Shown: positions 12,664-24,512 of the stretch, one piece after another
How positions within the stretch are numbered: position 1 is the stretch's first letter
Layout of the letters: every line of letters begins with the position of its first letter
Assembly: GCA_947179485.1 (NCBI GenBank)
Contig: OX359246.1
Location: forward strand, 7,254,001 to 7,318,000
DNA from: Allacma fusca
Lineage: Eukaryota > Arthropoda > Collembola > Symphypleona > Sminthuridae
Length of the DNA stretch: 64,000 nucleotides
Reading direction: 5' to 3'
Notes under the pieces: generated by a model
What the model saw: only the letters and a program-made list of their open reading frames with translations
Database searches by the model: none
What the model was told of the DNA's origin: nothing
Program-made: the position numbers and the translations under genes

Positions 12664-12669
12664 AATAAA
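12664..12669 (+). promoter_or_regulatory. Candidate polyadenylation signal of the micro-exon gene
   Basis: AATAAA lies 214 bp after the stop codon of the terminal micro-exon, in an AT-rich stretch with further AATAAA-like words. It is the first convincing hexamer downstream, but AT-rich DNA gives such words by chance. Confidence 0.35.
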
Positions 12670-12839
12670 TCTTTGAATTTTTAAATATTATAATAAATTT
12701 TGCAAAAATTATAATAAAATGTTATTTTCATTTATTCACGTATGATGTCATACAAATATGTGTAAATAACTATAAAAACCCCAAGTGCTTTCTCAGCACG
12801 TTGCACAGCTCATGGATTCCGCACTTTTTTAAATTATGG

Positions 12840-13125
12840 CCCTTATAGACTGCTTGTGTAAAGGCAAAATCTATTTTGAGGACTTGGGCCAGGGTAAAAA
12901 TTATTTTGTTAATCCACCCCTGTATACTTCTATATTATGTTGTGAGCATGAGTAAAAATGTAATTATTTTAAAAAATCAAACCTTCGTATTAAAATCCAC
13001 TGTACTGCAAATTAATAATAATATTACAGGCACGTGTTGAACGGAGTCTTTTTGCAGGGGTACATGTGTTAACGATATCTGGTTGCTCTTAGTATTTAAT
13101 TACATCGGGGGAAAATATAAAGGAA
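12840..13125 (+). pseudogene. Degenerate copy of micro-exon 9 with its introns
   Basis: This is a copy of 4930-5290 downstream of the terminal exon. The exon-like part, 13030-13059, keeps the 30-nt length, the AG acceptor and a GT donor, but in phase 1 it has TGA as its third codon. It therefore cannot serve in the frame of the gene and is best read as a dead duplicate exon. Confidence 0.65.
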
Positions 13126-14104
13126 ATATAGGACCATGAAATAAGGAAGTTTTCTTTGACATAATCAAGACCATTCAGTCGGAAGAATATGTATGGATTT
13201 CAAAGGTCCTTAAAATTTTGCTGCATTAAATTGCTTCAGAATTTAATTCAGAATTCAATTCACTTAAATTCAAGTTCACTTAAATTCAGAATTTGACTAT
13301 GCCAAAATTACTTTATGCTAATGACGAGTTTTGAAAATCATTAACTAAGGAATTCATGTCAGTTTTAAATATTTTTGTTTTGGATTTTTAGAAGAATGTT
13401 AGTAATTTGCTCGCGAAGTTTTATAATTTTGCGAAGAAGATCTTACACCGAAAAGAAATTAAAAATAATAATTACAATAATAATAGCAGCTAACAAAATT
13501 TGTGGTCTTGAAGTACGAATAGCTTGTGGTCCCCACATATGTACAACATATACGCTTTTTGTGGAAACAGTTTGTTTCTATTATTATATCACGTAACCAG
13601 TTTAATACTTTTAAAATAAAAAATAATAATTTGTTTCTCAAAAAATCGAAACCGTTAAAGAAAAACTGCCAAGAAGGCCTGCCTAGGCTGAATAGGCCTC
13701 AAATGTCAAATGTGTTATACATATTTACCGGAAATGACACGCCATTTTGAATTGTGCAACCCTGGTCACACCCATGTCTAAAATATTGATAACCTCCAAT
13801 GTCATTTTTTTAAATGCTCCTTAAGCACGCTCAGTCATAACACAATTTTGAAAATTAATCTTATGACTAATATGGAGAACCCCAGTATTAAAGCAGTAGC
13901 TCAAGGTATTAAATTATGGGCAAATAAAATGCACAAAATAATCATCTGCATTTATTCATACTATCGTGCCCACTGCAGCCAAGGTCACTCTAGAATTAAC
14001 TATGGGCGTTGCATTTAAAAAATGTCCTTGGTGATATAATTGGGAATGAACTTTGGTTAAGTACGGGTCCTAATTTAATAACATAATCATTAGAAGATTT
14101 CAAA
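13126..14104. other. No gene seen
   Basis: AT-rich DNA. The open frames near 13375-13750 overlap one another on both strands, are rich in rare combinations and have no family signature. Nothing else recognised. Confidence 0.6.
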
Positions 14105-15430
14105 CAAAAACACGGCAACTTTAAAGTTTCTAAAATGATACATTTCACGTCTAGTATTTCACAATGTTAATTGTGGAAAAAATATTCTGAATCAAAGCTA
14201 GTAGTCCCATTTTGTTGCTATGAAAATGCCGAGAAACGCTAGAAAAACAGGATATTTTTAAAAGCTTCTCACGTGCTCAAAAATTGGTTATGTGGGAAAA
14301 CATTTAAGCAGGGAGGAAAAAAACTGCAGGGTTGCTTCAATGGGCATATTCTATCTGTATACTCTTACGTTATTTCCCTTAATTTTACTATGCCGTCGGC
14401 AATGATCGAAGGTTGAGATGACCGAAAATTGTCATCAGACTGCAGTTAGTTCTCCAGAGAGAGGGTAAAGTCGCAGATGATTCTTTTGTATGATACAAAA
14501 TGTTGAAATTTTGTTTGAAAACTCGTGAATTTGCAACACTAAAATGTTGACTCAGGTTGTAAAATAAGGTTTGAAATAAATGAAGCTTGCAGAGCATTTA
14601 CGTAGCTTTTAAATGAGGTTTGAAAGAATGAGATACATATCTTTCTACCCAAAAGTTATTACAGCCTTTTGAATTTCACAATGGCTCATAAAATCGGTTT
14701 CTTTTAACTTTGAACGAGTCGACAAGAATTTGTTTTTGTAAAACTTTATCACATGATAATATCTTATAAGAGGGGCCCAGGTATCCGAAGAATCCTTGTT
14801 AGCAATAACATATTTAGAATTTTTCTGTAAAAAATCAATACTTTTGAATGAATTCAAAATTTCAGGTTGCATGTCTTTCGGTTGTGAAACAATAAAAAAA
14901 CTCATTTTATTTTATAGTTACACTGAAACATTTATGATCGGGTGGTGACATCTCATGTATCGCATATTTTGAAAGTATTAACAGGGTTCAAAATCGGTGT
15001 TTACGGATAATTATATATTTTTAAATTTTCGAATTTTAAAAAGATGTTTTAAGCAGGAATACGAGAAAACCTTTAAATGCATACGAATTCCATTGAAACC
15101 CCCAAGGTCCGGCGAAACAAAACGCCGTTCAGCACTTATTTCTCCAATCCATTTCCGTATTTCTATGATCCAAATACCATAGGACTGATTTCAAATAATT
15201 AAATGTTAAATTCAAAACTTCTTCAAGTAAAGTTAATTCTTGCTACGGCTAGCCACTACTGAAATGTACAACAATTGTTACTAACAAAAAGTCAACCCAC
15301 TGCTACATTTGTTTTCTACACTAGAGCCAACGTTCTGGAAGTTTGTTAAGAACACGTTTTTGAATATCCCGCAAAAATAAAAATAAGATATAAGTCTCAT
15401 TTCTTCTTGAAAATATAATTTTTAGAGCTT
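14105..15430 (+). repeat. Dispersed segment R1, copy 1
   Basis: A non-coding segment starting near CACGGCAACTTTAAAGTTTC and running through ATTTTGTTGCTATGAAAATG to GAGCCAACGTTC. Related copies lie at 31670-32530, 36940-38600 (interrupted by two insertions), and partial ones at 18270-18840 and 40900-41290. These copies mark the borders of the duplicated blocks that carry the receptor genes. Confidence 0.7.
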
Positions 15431-15577
15431 CTTTAAAAATTTTTCAATAATCTCTGCTTTTACTTGCAGTTTTTTGTTGTACACGTTTATTATCGACTGG
15501 GTGACTAATTTCCGGGTTGCCGTCGACCAAAATGTTGGGTAAAATGCATGAGGCCTTTGGAGCCAAAATTTAGTTTA

Positions 15578-16734
15578 GGGAGTGTGCACAAATTACGTTT
15601 CATTTTTAGGGGAGGGAGGGGGTCTTGAAGCTGATGATTTTGTGTATACCAAGGGGGGGGTAGGGGTAATCTTGCTGATGATGTTTCACCAATTCTCACA
15701 AAAATGTTAGGAATAAACCCGGAAAATTGTTAGAGTGTTTTTAGTAACAAATGTTTTTATTCAAATACCACTGACACATTTAATAAACATACGCAAGGCA
15801 TATGTACATTAGTCCAGTCCAAATGTCTGACAACCTTGGTAATTCCCAAACTCTTGGCTTAAGCAAGAATAGTTACAAAATTTCGTCCGTCCATCTCAGT
15901 GTGTTTTGCAAATAATTTATTTTCATGATCCCAGTTGCTGTCGCCCTTGGTGATGCAACTTGGAAAATGCTTTTATATCGAAGTTTCTCCTGGTCCCGGT
16001 GCTCTTTAAGAGGACCGGCCGATTCATCTGCCTACTTTGGCGGTTTTGCGTTATTTGAAATGTGGCCGACTGGATTCAGATCGAATTTACCGATATTACA
16101 GACGTTAAATGTTAATTTTATTATAACAATATGCTCTTTGCAAAAACATTAATTGCAATATCGCGTTTGTCCGCGAGCGAGAAACCAAATTAAAATGGCC
16201 GCGATCTCAAGTTTCCCAGCCGGTATTCATTTGTTGGGCTTTTTTATTATTTTATTTTTCTTCCTTCAAAATTTAGTTTTTTTTAATACGTACTAACACG
16301 TGGACCGATTTAAACCAACAAAAAACTTATCCGAATAAGAGGACAACACTTATTCACAAAAATTTTAAACAAAATTGGTCGACCATTTTCGGAAGAAAAT
16401 TACGGGAAGTACAGCTGCTATTTTTTTCACACAAACTCGCTGACCGATTTTAATCAATAACGAACTCATACGAGTTTTCGACCTAAAAAATGATAACTAA
16501 AATTTTGATTGGTTCGTTCTAGTAGTTTTTAAGGAAAACTGAGGGACATCACGGATAAAACTATCTTCTATGCCGTCCTAACAATGCTACGGATTAAACT
16601 TGCTTTTTTGTCTTTGTTTTTGCTTTGATGACGTTTACAGGGGAGGGGGTTCAAGGAATAATGACATTAGGATGACGATAGGGGGTAGGGTCCAAAAATG
16701 ATGAAAAAATGAAACGTAATATGTGCACACTCCC
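15578..16734. mobile_element. Non-autonomous Harbinger-like element (1157 bp)
   Basis: Ends are inverted repeats of about 30 bp beginning GGGAGTGTGCACA (15578 on; complement ending at 16734), differing at one base in the first 20. TTA flanks both sides (15575-15577, 16735-16737), the TWA-type 3-bp target duplication of PIF/Harbinger elements. No transposase remains; the open frame at 15925-16152 has no recognisable motif. Confidence 0.78.
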
Positions 16735-16887
16735 TTATAAGAGCGTCCAGTTTCATTTGTTTGGAGTTCACGCTGACACCCAGCTGTCCCCATGAATTCA
16801 AATTGTTTTTTGAAAATAGTCAATCTCAAGCCATTAACTATTGAAGGAAATCTTCAATTTCCATTGTGCTCCTGAAAAAGCTTATTA

Positions 16888-18178
16888 CAGGGGCGGGCCA
16901 TCCTATTTAGACCACTCAATGTCCCTTAATTTCAACGAAGCTAAGGCGCGAATTAATTAGCGGGAACGTAATAATTAGTCGCTAGATGTTGTTGAACATG
17001 TCAAAAAAGTTTCATTATTTTCCTCCAATATTTGGGCCAAAAAACCAATCCCAAAGTTGAAGGACTCGTTTTGGGACTTTCCAAAGCTGGAATGTTCTAA
17101 ATTTCTTTAGTGCATGAACTAAAAATAGAGAATATGAGTTTTTATAAACCGTGTGTACTTTATTTAAATAATTGCAAAGAAAAAAGTCGGATTTCCAAAG
17201 TGATTGGATTTCCGACCCCGATTAAGTATCAACCATAAAGTGTAGTGACTCCGACAATCATGGGGAAAATTAATTCCTTGGCTACCAATGCAAATCCACT
17301 AAATCAAAGTGAAGTTACCAGAAGGTCAATATTGGTACAATAACTGTACGGAAAATTATTTAAAAATTCCGTATATTTCGGTAAGAAACCCGCGTTCAGA
17401 ATTTGTCCCCGAAGCGCAATCAGATCCGGAATACTAATTATAAAAAAATTTGTGAGCACTACCTGTCATTTGTTAAACAGGAATTAGTGGCCACATTCGA
17501 TTAGGCAATGTTTGAGGTCCACAATACCAACGGGAAAATAATACATTGCTGTATTAATAAAGCAGGAAAAAATCCGGATGAATGGATAGTGGACCCCGAA
17601 AACTTTTTTAACACCTTCATGGTGATTGGCGGGTTATGTGTAATAAGTACCCCACCTCGCATCAAAGTGCCAAAAACAGTAGATGTGAATTTAGAGTACT
17701 ATATCAAGTAAGCGCTGAATTCAAAACATAGAGAGATTTCCTCGGAAATTCTACCCAGGTGAGATGTCGAAGATGACTACGCATAACGACGCCTCATCGC
17801 CCGACACAACAAGGTAATCCCAGGCGTATGCGGAGCAGAATCGGAAATCAGTGGTAGAAATTTTTTTACCGAAAGTCAAACATCCTTAAAGTATCCCGAT
17901 GCAAGCCCCATGGACTTTTTCGGGTTTGGCTTCCTCAAGCAGAAGATCTTTCTGAAGCGCCCGCGGTCAGAATATGGAGTGTGGAAAAAACTTCGCGGTA
18001 TGTGGAAAAGTAAAATGCTCGCCATGTTCAACAACGTCAACGAATCTTCAAAATTCTTCTTGTGACCAATAGTTACAAAGATTGGTCATCATTTAAAAAA
18101 TCGCTAGATATTTGTCGCCGATATAAGTGCTCTAAATTAATTGTTATTAAGTGGTCTAAATAGGAAGGCCCGCCCCTG
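16888..18178 (+). mobile_element. Degenerate Tc1/mariner-like transposon (1291 bp)
   Basis: Inverted ends of about 29 bp start CAGGGGCGGGCC and include CTATTTAGACCACT, with TA target duplications at 16886-16887 and 18179-18180. Length is typical for mariner elements. Near 17795 a reading gives HNDASSPDTTR, and near 17900 a second gives SPDASPMDFFGFGFLKQ, the second and third catalytic-Asp neighbourhoods of the family, but in frames broken by stops. The open frame 17508-17711 is an earlier part of the same dead transposase. Not autonomous. Confidence 0.82.
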
Positions 18179-18269
18179 TACAATAAATATTCGGGAATGT
18201 TTCCCGTCTTGCATTTTTTTGGACGGTTCCAAGGACTGGGGTTATTTCTGTTTTATCCCTATTAGAGCA

Positions 18270-18840
18270 TTCATGTAGAATTTAAATGAGGTTTGAAAGA
18301 ATTAGATACATCTTTCTACTCAAAAGATTTTTCATTCATAAAAAGCTCATTTCATTGTAAAGTTACAATGAAACATTTATCACCGAAATGTGACATTTCT
18401 GCCGAATGCCATTGCAATTTTTAAAAGTATTAACAGGTTTCAAAATCAGTATTTTCGAATATCTGCTTTTAAATTTTTGAATTTTGAAAAGATATTTTAA
18501 GCAGGAATACGAGAAATGTTGGAAATACACACAAATTTCATTGAAACCCCTAGGTTCGGAGGAACAAAACGCCGTTCAGTTCGTATTAAATCAGTTTTGT
18601 ACTTCTATGAGCCGAAAACCAGGGCTGATTTTGAATAACTAAATGTTAAATTCAAAAGTCTTGCTACAGCAAGCCACTAAGGAAAAATGCAATATTATTG
18701 TTGCTAAGAAAACGTCAACCGAATTCAAGGCTTGTTTTCTACCCAAGAGCCAACGTTCATGATGTTTGTCAAGACGGTGTTTTTGAATATCCCTTCAAAA
18801 TTTAAATACGATATAAAACACACAATAAAACATTTTTTTT
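18270..18840 (+). repeat. Dispersed segment R1, partial copy
   Basis: Matches the second half of R1 (TTTAAATGAGGTTTGAAAGA through GAGCCAACGTTCATGATG). It follows directly on the flank copy that holds the mariner element. Confidence 0.65.
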
Positions 18841-19002
18841 GCAAATATATTTTTAAAATGAACCCATAACACGATAAGTTAGAAACTAATGGTTTTTCAA
18901 AATTTAGTGGAAACCTGCTCATTACAATTAGACGCGGGAATTTAAGATTAATTTTAAATTTAGTATAATACACGATACACGCTCACTGGTAAATATACAT
19001 AT

Positions 19003-20783
19003 CCCTAGTAGAAGCTATTGGTAACATTTACGTCCGGTGATGGTCATGAACGTCAAATGTCGTCAACGAGCTAATTGCTTTCATCAATCGAAAAATCTTT
19101 ACGTAAACCCGACGTTTCAATGACTACTTATCATGTACGTAAAATATTGATGGTAAATCAGGCTGAATAGGAACGTCAAAATTTTACCACAGTACATATA
19201 GCTCCTAAGCACGTAACATGAACGTCTCCTCAACGTTGTTACCGTTCCAATATTTCAGACGTTATAAGGCATATGCGCATGTCTGTGTGCAAGTTTGAAT
19301 CCACATGCAGTTTACTCAAAAACATGAGAGTCAATCTTGAGTTTTCCAAACCTCACGGCTATTCCTGTGTTGTTCAGCTCGGTAAGTTAATTGTTAAAAC
19401 ATTATATAATCTTATATTTACTGTTGATGCAAAATTATTGGGTAAAATTTAGACATTAAGTTTTAGGTATCATTGTTGTCATTAGCAAAAGCAGTTAGTG
19501 AGCGTCATCTTCGAAGAATAATAACCAGGGCCGTTGATGTAGAATTAGAATTCCTATCAAAACCTAGTGAACCAGGTTTAACTTACCACGAACGGTTTCA
19601 AATAGTGTTACAGATTCTATATTTACCCCTCTATTCTATGACAAATTATTACTGAGAATGAATTAATTTGTACATAATAATACATTGAATACAGAAATTA
19701 AGAATAATTAGTGTTAGCGTGTGGAGCAAAACATTGATGACGTCCTAGGGTTTATGGCGAGGCTAATGCAATTAAATAATGTCCTTTTAGATGTCCCAGA
19801 AGAATGCCTTCCACTGGAGTCAATTAATGACATCCACATTCCTTGAAATGGAGACCAACATAAAGATTCTAGTGGGTTTCAGAGTTTTTGCTGTTTATAA
19901 CTGTTTGTGACCATTATAATAAATAATTAGTTGATTAAAATACGATTCCAGCTAAATATTTATTATTTATCTATGCCAATACGTAAATTTCAATGCAAAA
20001 AGAGAAGGAAATTGCGCCCAGGAATCTACTCTCATCCTGAAGAACATGTTTGGAAATTACGTTGCTACTCATCTTAACTGAAAAGGCTTCATTAAGAAAA
20101 ATTGTACTCCCAAAACTGGGATTCACAAATTTACCAGAGTGGTGAAACCACAGGTAAATAATTATTTTGAATTAATTAGGTTCGTACTATACTATACTAC
20201 TATTACTTTTCGCATAATATACTTATAACATATTAAATTCCCTAATACCATACATTTCACAAATTTATTATAGGTAGCGTTCAATTGATCGAGCGAAGAG
20301 CAACAGAGAAATCTATTGAAGGTTATCAAATATTGTCTGAAGCTCTATGCGGCGTGGTGTCTCATGTCAAGTTACGATCTCTATTTCGGACCAGCACTAA
20401 TAATTTGCTGCATTTTCAGCAATGGTAATATTTTATATATATTTTTGTAAAACACAATATGTTTGAAAATAAAATCATTTTGCTGATTGCTGATTTTGCA
20501 GTTGATTGAAATTATTTTAATTTTTTTTTGCATACAAATTAGCTACTGTAGAGGCATCGGTTATTTAAAAGTACATGATTTACGTAAATGAAACCATTTA
20601 ACGTTACGTCGTGTACACGTCGCGATGCAACGTCCGCTGAACGTAATTTTGAAGGTCCTATTTACGTAAAAAAAGCGGACATTTGTTATTCACATGGACG
20701 TCAAATGTGTACGTCCTTGCGACCAAATGACGTCCCGATTTGACATTGCATTTACGTTCCTGTTACCATTATTTCTACTAGGG
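19003..20783. mobile_element. Element with CCC-type termini, decayed content
   Basis: 1781 bp between inverted ends CCCTAGTAGAA (19003-19013; complement 20773-20783), with AT on both sides as a 2-bp target duplication; similarity of the ends extends through GGTAAC. The first bases match the termini of the 5416-10445 element by the pattern CCCKAGTARAA. Subterminal parts are full of ACGT-containing words (AACGTCA, TTTACGT). The interior keeps coding-like fragments, for example an exon-like piece at 19473-19655 with RRIITRAVDVELEFLSKP and a donor GTAAGT at 19382, but no intact gene. I could not place the family of these fragments. Confidence 0.7.
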
Positions 20784-21104
20784 ATAGCTTTTGGAGTATT
20801 TATAGGAGAGCGTATAGTTACAAATCATTCTGTTAAATCCTATACTAGCTATTCGCCCCTTACAATTAGTGATTTATGTATAAATAGAATGTAGTGCTGA
20901 CCACCGATGATTTTTCCCGTTTCCATTCCTCGTTTGATAAAGATAAGTTAAATTCAGTTTTAGAAAACTCTTAGATCGGCAAATGTGGGCCATTATTCCT
21001 TCAATAAAATTATACAGATATAAGTCAGAGCCCAGAATAAGTGTGCTGGCAGAATTAGTCATAGAGATACAAACTAATTTGAAAAATCCATCCATTCAAA
21101 AAAA

Positions 21105-22892
21105 CTAGATTGAAAGTTCCAATTTCCAAAATTGGAAAGTTACTTCTACGAGGAAAACTACAAAGCAGACAACGCTGCTCCAAAGAAAAGCGTAGATTGC
21201 TAGTACAATGGAGCTCTGCATTGATAATGCTTTTACGGACTTTTCATATGTAACTTTTCTATTTCCTAAAGATAAGCAACTTGGGAATTGATGATTTTCC
21301 CACTTTTCCCAAAACCAATACAAACCAGCAGTAACCATTGCTCGAGCTCTCTTCAAAACCGGATTATACTTTTCGCCATAACCCCAAGTAATGTAAATTG
21401 AAACATGCTCAATCCGCAAATGATCATCTCTAACATGTGCATTTGACGCAAACTTGATAGATTCTGCCTTGGCTACTTCGTTCACGAGATTCCAGTAAAA
21501 TGGCAGATCGTCCGAAAAAACCACCAGAGCGGATTTTGGCTTACTCAAATTTTTAATCACTACTTTTTCAGCGTCAGTGGCGTCAAGGCAATGAAATTGC
21601 GTAGAGTTGAAATATTTTGGTAGCTTGGATTTATGTTCGAATATTGTTCTTTTAGAATTTGAAATTTCTAGAATCCATTCATTTGAACGGCAATAAATTG
21701 AACATGCTTTGTTACTAGAACTAATGAAACTTTCCATGCCTTGAAACTTTGGTTTTTTACCTTGTGGAAAGTACAGCGTAAAATTTCCAAGTGCCTTTAA
21801 ATACTTCCATTTGCAAATGCTTTCATTTTCAACTACAAAGGAGCTTTTCAGAAATCCTTTGTAGCCATTTGAAATAACTATTGCGGAAATTAACCAGATT
21901 AGTATTAACATTCTCTTTGCCTTGGTTACCGTGGGGAGCGATGGACTCTTGCCCACAAAACTTGATTGCTCCAAAACGATTGCTAGCAAATTAGCACAAA
22001 CTGTTGATATTCGGGCTGATGAAACAAATATATCCCAAGTAATTGTGTTAATGGCGAGAACTGAAGCAAGAAACAGCATCAATATAGCCAAGCATATCCA
22101 AATTCGGAATTCGAATGGATTTGTGTACATTTTTAACTCCAATGCGACGGACGTGACACTGTCGGAAGTTATGAAATTCAGGTTCGAAGAATATGATAGT
22201 CGAAATTCTGTATGGAAATCCGTACTTACCAAATTCCCCATTATAACCCCAGAAAAAACAGAGGTTGACAATGTTGATGCATTTATGTCCAAATCCATCG
22301 TTAAGTAATCGATTGTGGTTGAGTACAAATCCGAAGGCTCTTTAGAATAATGAGGTCCCAGATGCATTTTGGAATTTGATACTTTGCAAGAATAAAGGTT
22401 TCCAGTGGCTAAGTTTTGAAGGATCCAGTTAGTGAATCTCCTCCCATTGTTTGTTGCTTCTCTGAATTTGGATTCCATTGTATCTAAGCAATCCAATGTT
22501 GTGCACTCAAACGATGCCTGACAATGACAGTATACACAATTGCAGACGTAGAACCCCTGAAGAGCCGTTGATGATCTCGGAAATAACACAATGACAAACA
22601 ACAACATGATCTTTGTTCTACACCGGATATTTTGTTGCTTGAATACACCTGTACTGAGTAGGGTTGAGTTTGTTTCAACGACATCTAGGAAACTATTTTT
22701 ATCCGCGGGGTATACTCTCAAAAAATAGGGTGAGTTGATCCTACCGTAGTCGTAAGGTTTTGTCAACTGCACGATTCGTATCATGCAGTCTTCCAACTTA
22801 TCCGTGATGTATTGCAATTTGATTTGTAGAGATTGTTGGTAATAAAGACAAAACAAAAATACTGTCTGCAATCGTAGTCGTTGCATTTTCAT
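21105..22892 (-). CDS. Divergent ionotropic receptor, copy A
   Basis: Predicted ligand-gated channel of the insect-type IR family at the plasma membrane, 595 residues in one exon. It has a hydrophobic N-terminus (signal peptide, about 1-24), a degenerate ligand-binding region, first membrane segment near FRIWICLAILMLFLASVLA, a pore-like stretch around CANLLAIVLEQ, second segment MLILIWLISAIVIS followed by NGYKGFLKSSF, a second binding lobe and a last segment LAIYAFLWSSVVCFVVFLV near the C-terminus. This order is that of IRs and glutamate receptors. Compared with copies B and C it lacks about 60 residues of the N-terminal lobe right after RTKIML, with the frame kept. ATG at 22892 is shared with the paralogues. 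Ligand unknown; the lobe deletion makes normal function doubtful. Confidence 0.85.
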   Translation of the reverse strand: MKMQRLRLQTVFLFCLYYQQSLQIKLQYITDKLEDCMIRIVQLTKPYDYGRINSPYFLRVYPADKNSFLDVVETNSTLLSTGVFKQQNIRCRTKIMLLFVIVLFPRSSTALQGFYVCNCVYCHCQASFECTTLDCLDTMESKFREATNNGRRFTNWILQNLATGNLYSCKVSNSKMHLGPHYSKEPSDLYSTTIDYLTMDLDINASTLSTSVFSGVIMGNLVSTDFHTEFRLSYSSNLNFITSDSVTSVALELKMYTNPFEFRIWICLAILMLFLASVLAINTITWDIFVSSARISTVCANLLAIVLEQSSFVGKSPSLPTVTKAKRMLILIWLISAIVISNGYKGFLKSSFVVENESICKWKYLKALGNFTLYFPQGKKPKFQGMESFISSSNKACSIYCRSNEWILEISNSKRTIFEHKSKLPKYFNSTQFHCLDATDAEKVVIKNLSKPKSALVVFSDDLPFYWNLVNEVAKAESIKFASNAHVRDDHLRIEHVSIYITWGYGEKYNPVLKRARAMVTAGLYWFWEKWENHQFPSCLSLGNRKVTYEKSVKALSMQSSIVLAIYAFLWSSVVCFVVFLVEVTFQFWKLELSI

Positions 22893-24230
22893 AATAATTA
22901 TTTCATTAAGACCATTGTTAAACTACTTGTTAAACTAAGTCGGAGTAGAATGTATAGCAAACACTACATTTACAAAACTACGTCAACCAGATCACTCCAT
23001 GACACTTTGCAGACACAGTAGGAAATTACGAAGTATTTAGCTTATTCCAGCTCCTCATCGTGACATTTCAGATAGAACTTGAAAAGAGAAAGAACTCAAG
23101 AAGAAAGAAGAACCCTTTATATATTGGGAACTGCAGACTTGACAAGGTTTTGAATTCTTTTGGCAAGACAGTTTTCTGTAACGGTGCTGAGTTATGATGT
23201 CAGACGTATCTCCAAAATAATGACAATTTCCGATGGGTCTTTGTAAAAGTGTTCCTAAATCATCTTTAATACAAAACAAAGTTTTTTAAATTAAACTTGA
23301 GAATGACATGGAATATTCCAGTGTTAAAATAGTCTCTCAAGCTATTGATTGGTTTGAAAATAATTTCGATCTGGTGGATGGCGTAACGAAGCCATAAAAT
23401 AAGGGAATAGCTGGAATTGCGGAATGGTCTAAAAGAATCAATCGAAGAGATGGGATGGTGAAATCAATTGTTGAGACAAATGATGTATTTACAATGTGTT
23501 AAACATTTTTTTGAAATGTTACAAATTCAGCATTTTATTGCCGGTTTTTTGAGCAAATAAAACAGTCCCTTCAATAAAAACCTCCACGCCTACCATCCCC
23601 TATAGTCTGGAGATTTTTGTTTCCGGATTTATACCCTCGATGAATTTACAATTTCCGCAATAATCTCTGCTTTTACATGCAGTGTTTGTTTGTTGAACAC
23701 TTTTACTAGCCACTGGGTGGCAAACGTTTGGGTTGCCATCGACCAAAATCTTGGGTAAAAGATATGCATGAGGTCTTTGAAGACATTTGGGTTTTTAAGA
23801 GCGTCCAGTTTCATTTCTTTTGAGTTCACGGTGACACAAAACTGTGCCCATGAATTCCAATTTTAAATTGAAAACATTTGAAGCTATATTTATTGAATCG
23901 TATAATTATAGTATATACCAACTAAAAAGAGTAAAACCTTACGATATTATAAATGTGGCGCGTAGCCGTAAGTCCAAGATTCATCTGGAACTCTTGAAGG
24001 CAGTCTTCAATTTCCGTTGTGCTCCCCAAAAAAGCTGAAAACAATGAATATTTGGGAATGTTGGTTTGGAGTTGGTTTTTTCAAAATTTTCAGCAAAGAT
24101 AAATACTAAATCGAATTTTCTTTTAACTGTGATCTAAGTGAGCCAGGTAAAACCTTTCAGTCAAACATTATTGGGATTTAGGGAGTCTTAAGGTGCCACA
24201 AATGTTTATGCAGAACAATTAAATAATTTA
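22893..24230. repeat. IR upstream flank, duplicated with the gene
   Basis: About 1.1 kb upstream of copy A recurs upstream of copy C (35707-36870) and, shorter, upstream of copy B (26441-26930). Shared words include TCAAGCTATTGATTGG and GACAATTTCC. The promoter of each receptor should lie in its first few hundred bases, but no motif is clear. 23629-23829 is a broken copy of the unknown reading frame at 36225-36590. Confidence 0.65.
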
Positions 24231-24512
24231 AAACTAATTTTTAAAATACTCTCAATCAGTGAATAAAAGACAGGAGATGTGAGCCAAATGGATGTCTCCA
24301 GCGTTTTATATAGGTATGTCAGATAATCATATGTCTAGACATTGATGGTACGATACAAGGAGACGGAAATAAATTAAATTTTAGAAAACTCTTAGATCGG
24401 CAACAGTAAGATATTATCCCTTTAATAACATGATATCAGGCAGAGCACGTAAGTGTGCTGGCGTAGTCATAGAGATAAAAACTAATTTGAAAAATCCATC
24501 CAATCGAAAAAA

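Larger units (their letters stand above)
15430..18270 (-). repeat. IR-upstream flank copy, split by two transposons
   Basis: The outer parts (15430-15577, 16735-16887 and 18179-18270) match, in order, the continuous sequences at 23640-24060 and 36390-36850. The copy has been opened first by a Harbinger-like element (15578-16734) and then by a mariner-like element (16888-18178). The uninterrupted paralogues show exactly what each insertion displaced. Confidence 0.75.

Noticed and set aside
21922..22308. Plus-strand frame opposite receptor A, and its equivalent at 34493-34870
   Set aside because: Shadows of the receptor coding strand, conserved only because the receptor is.
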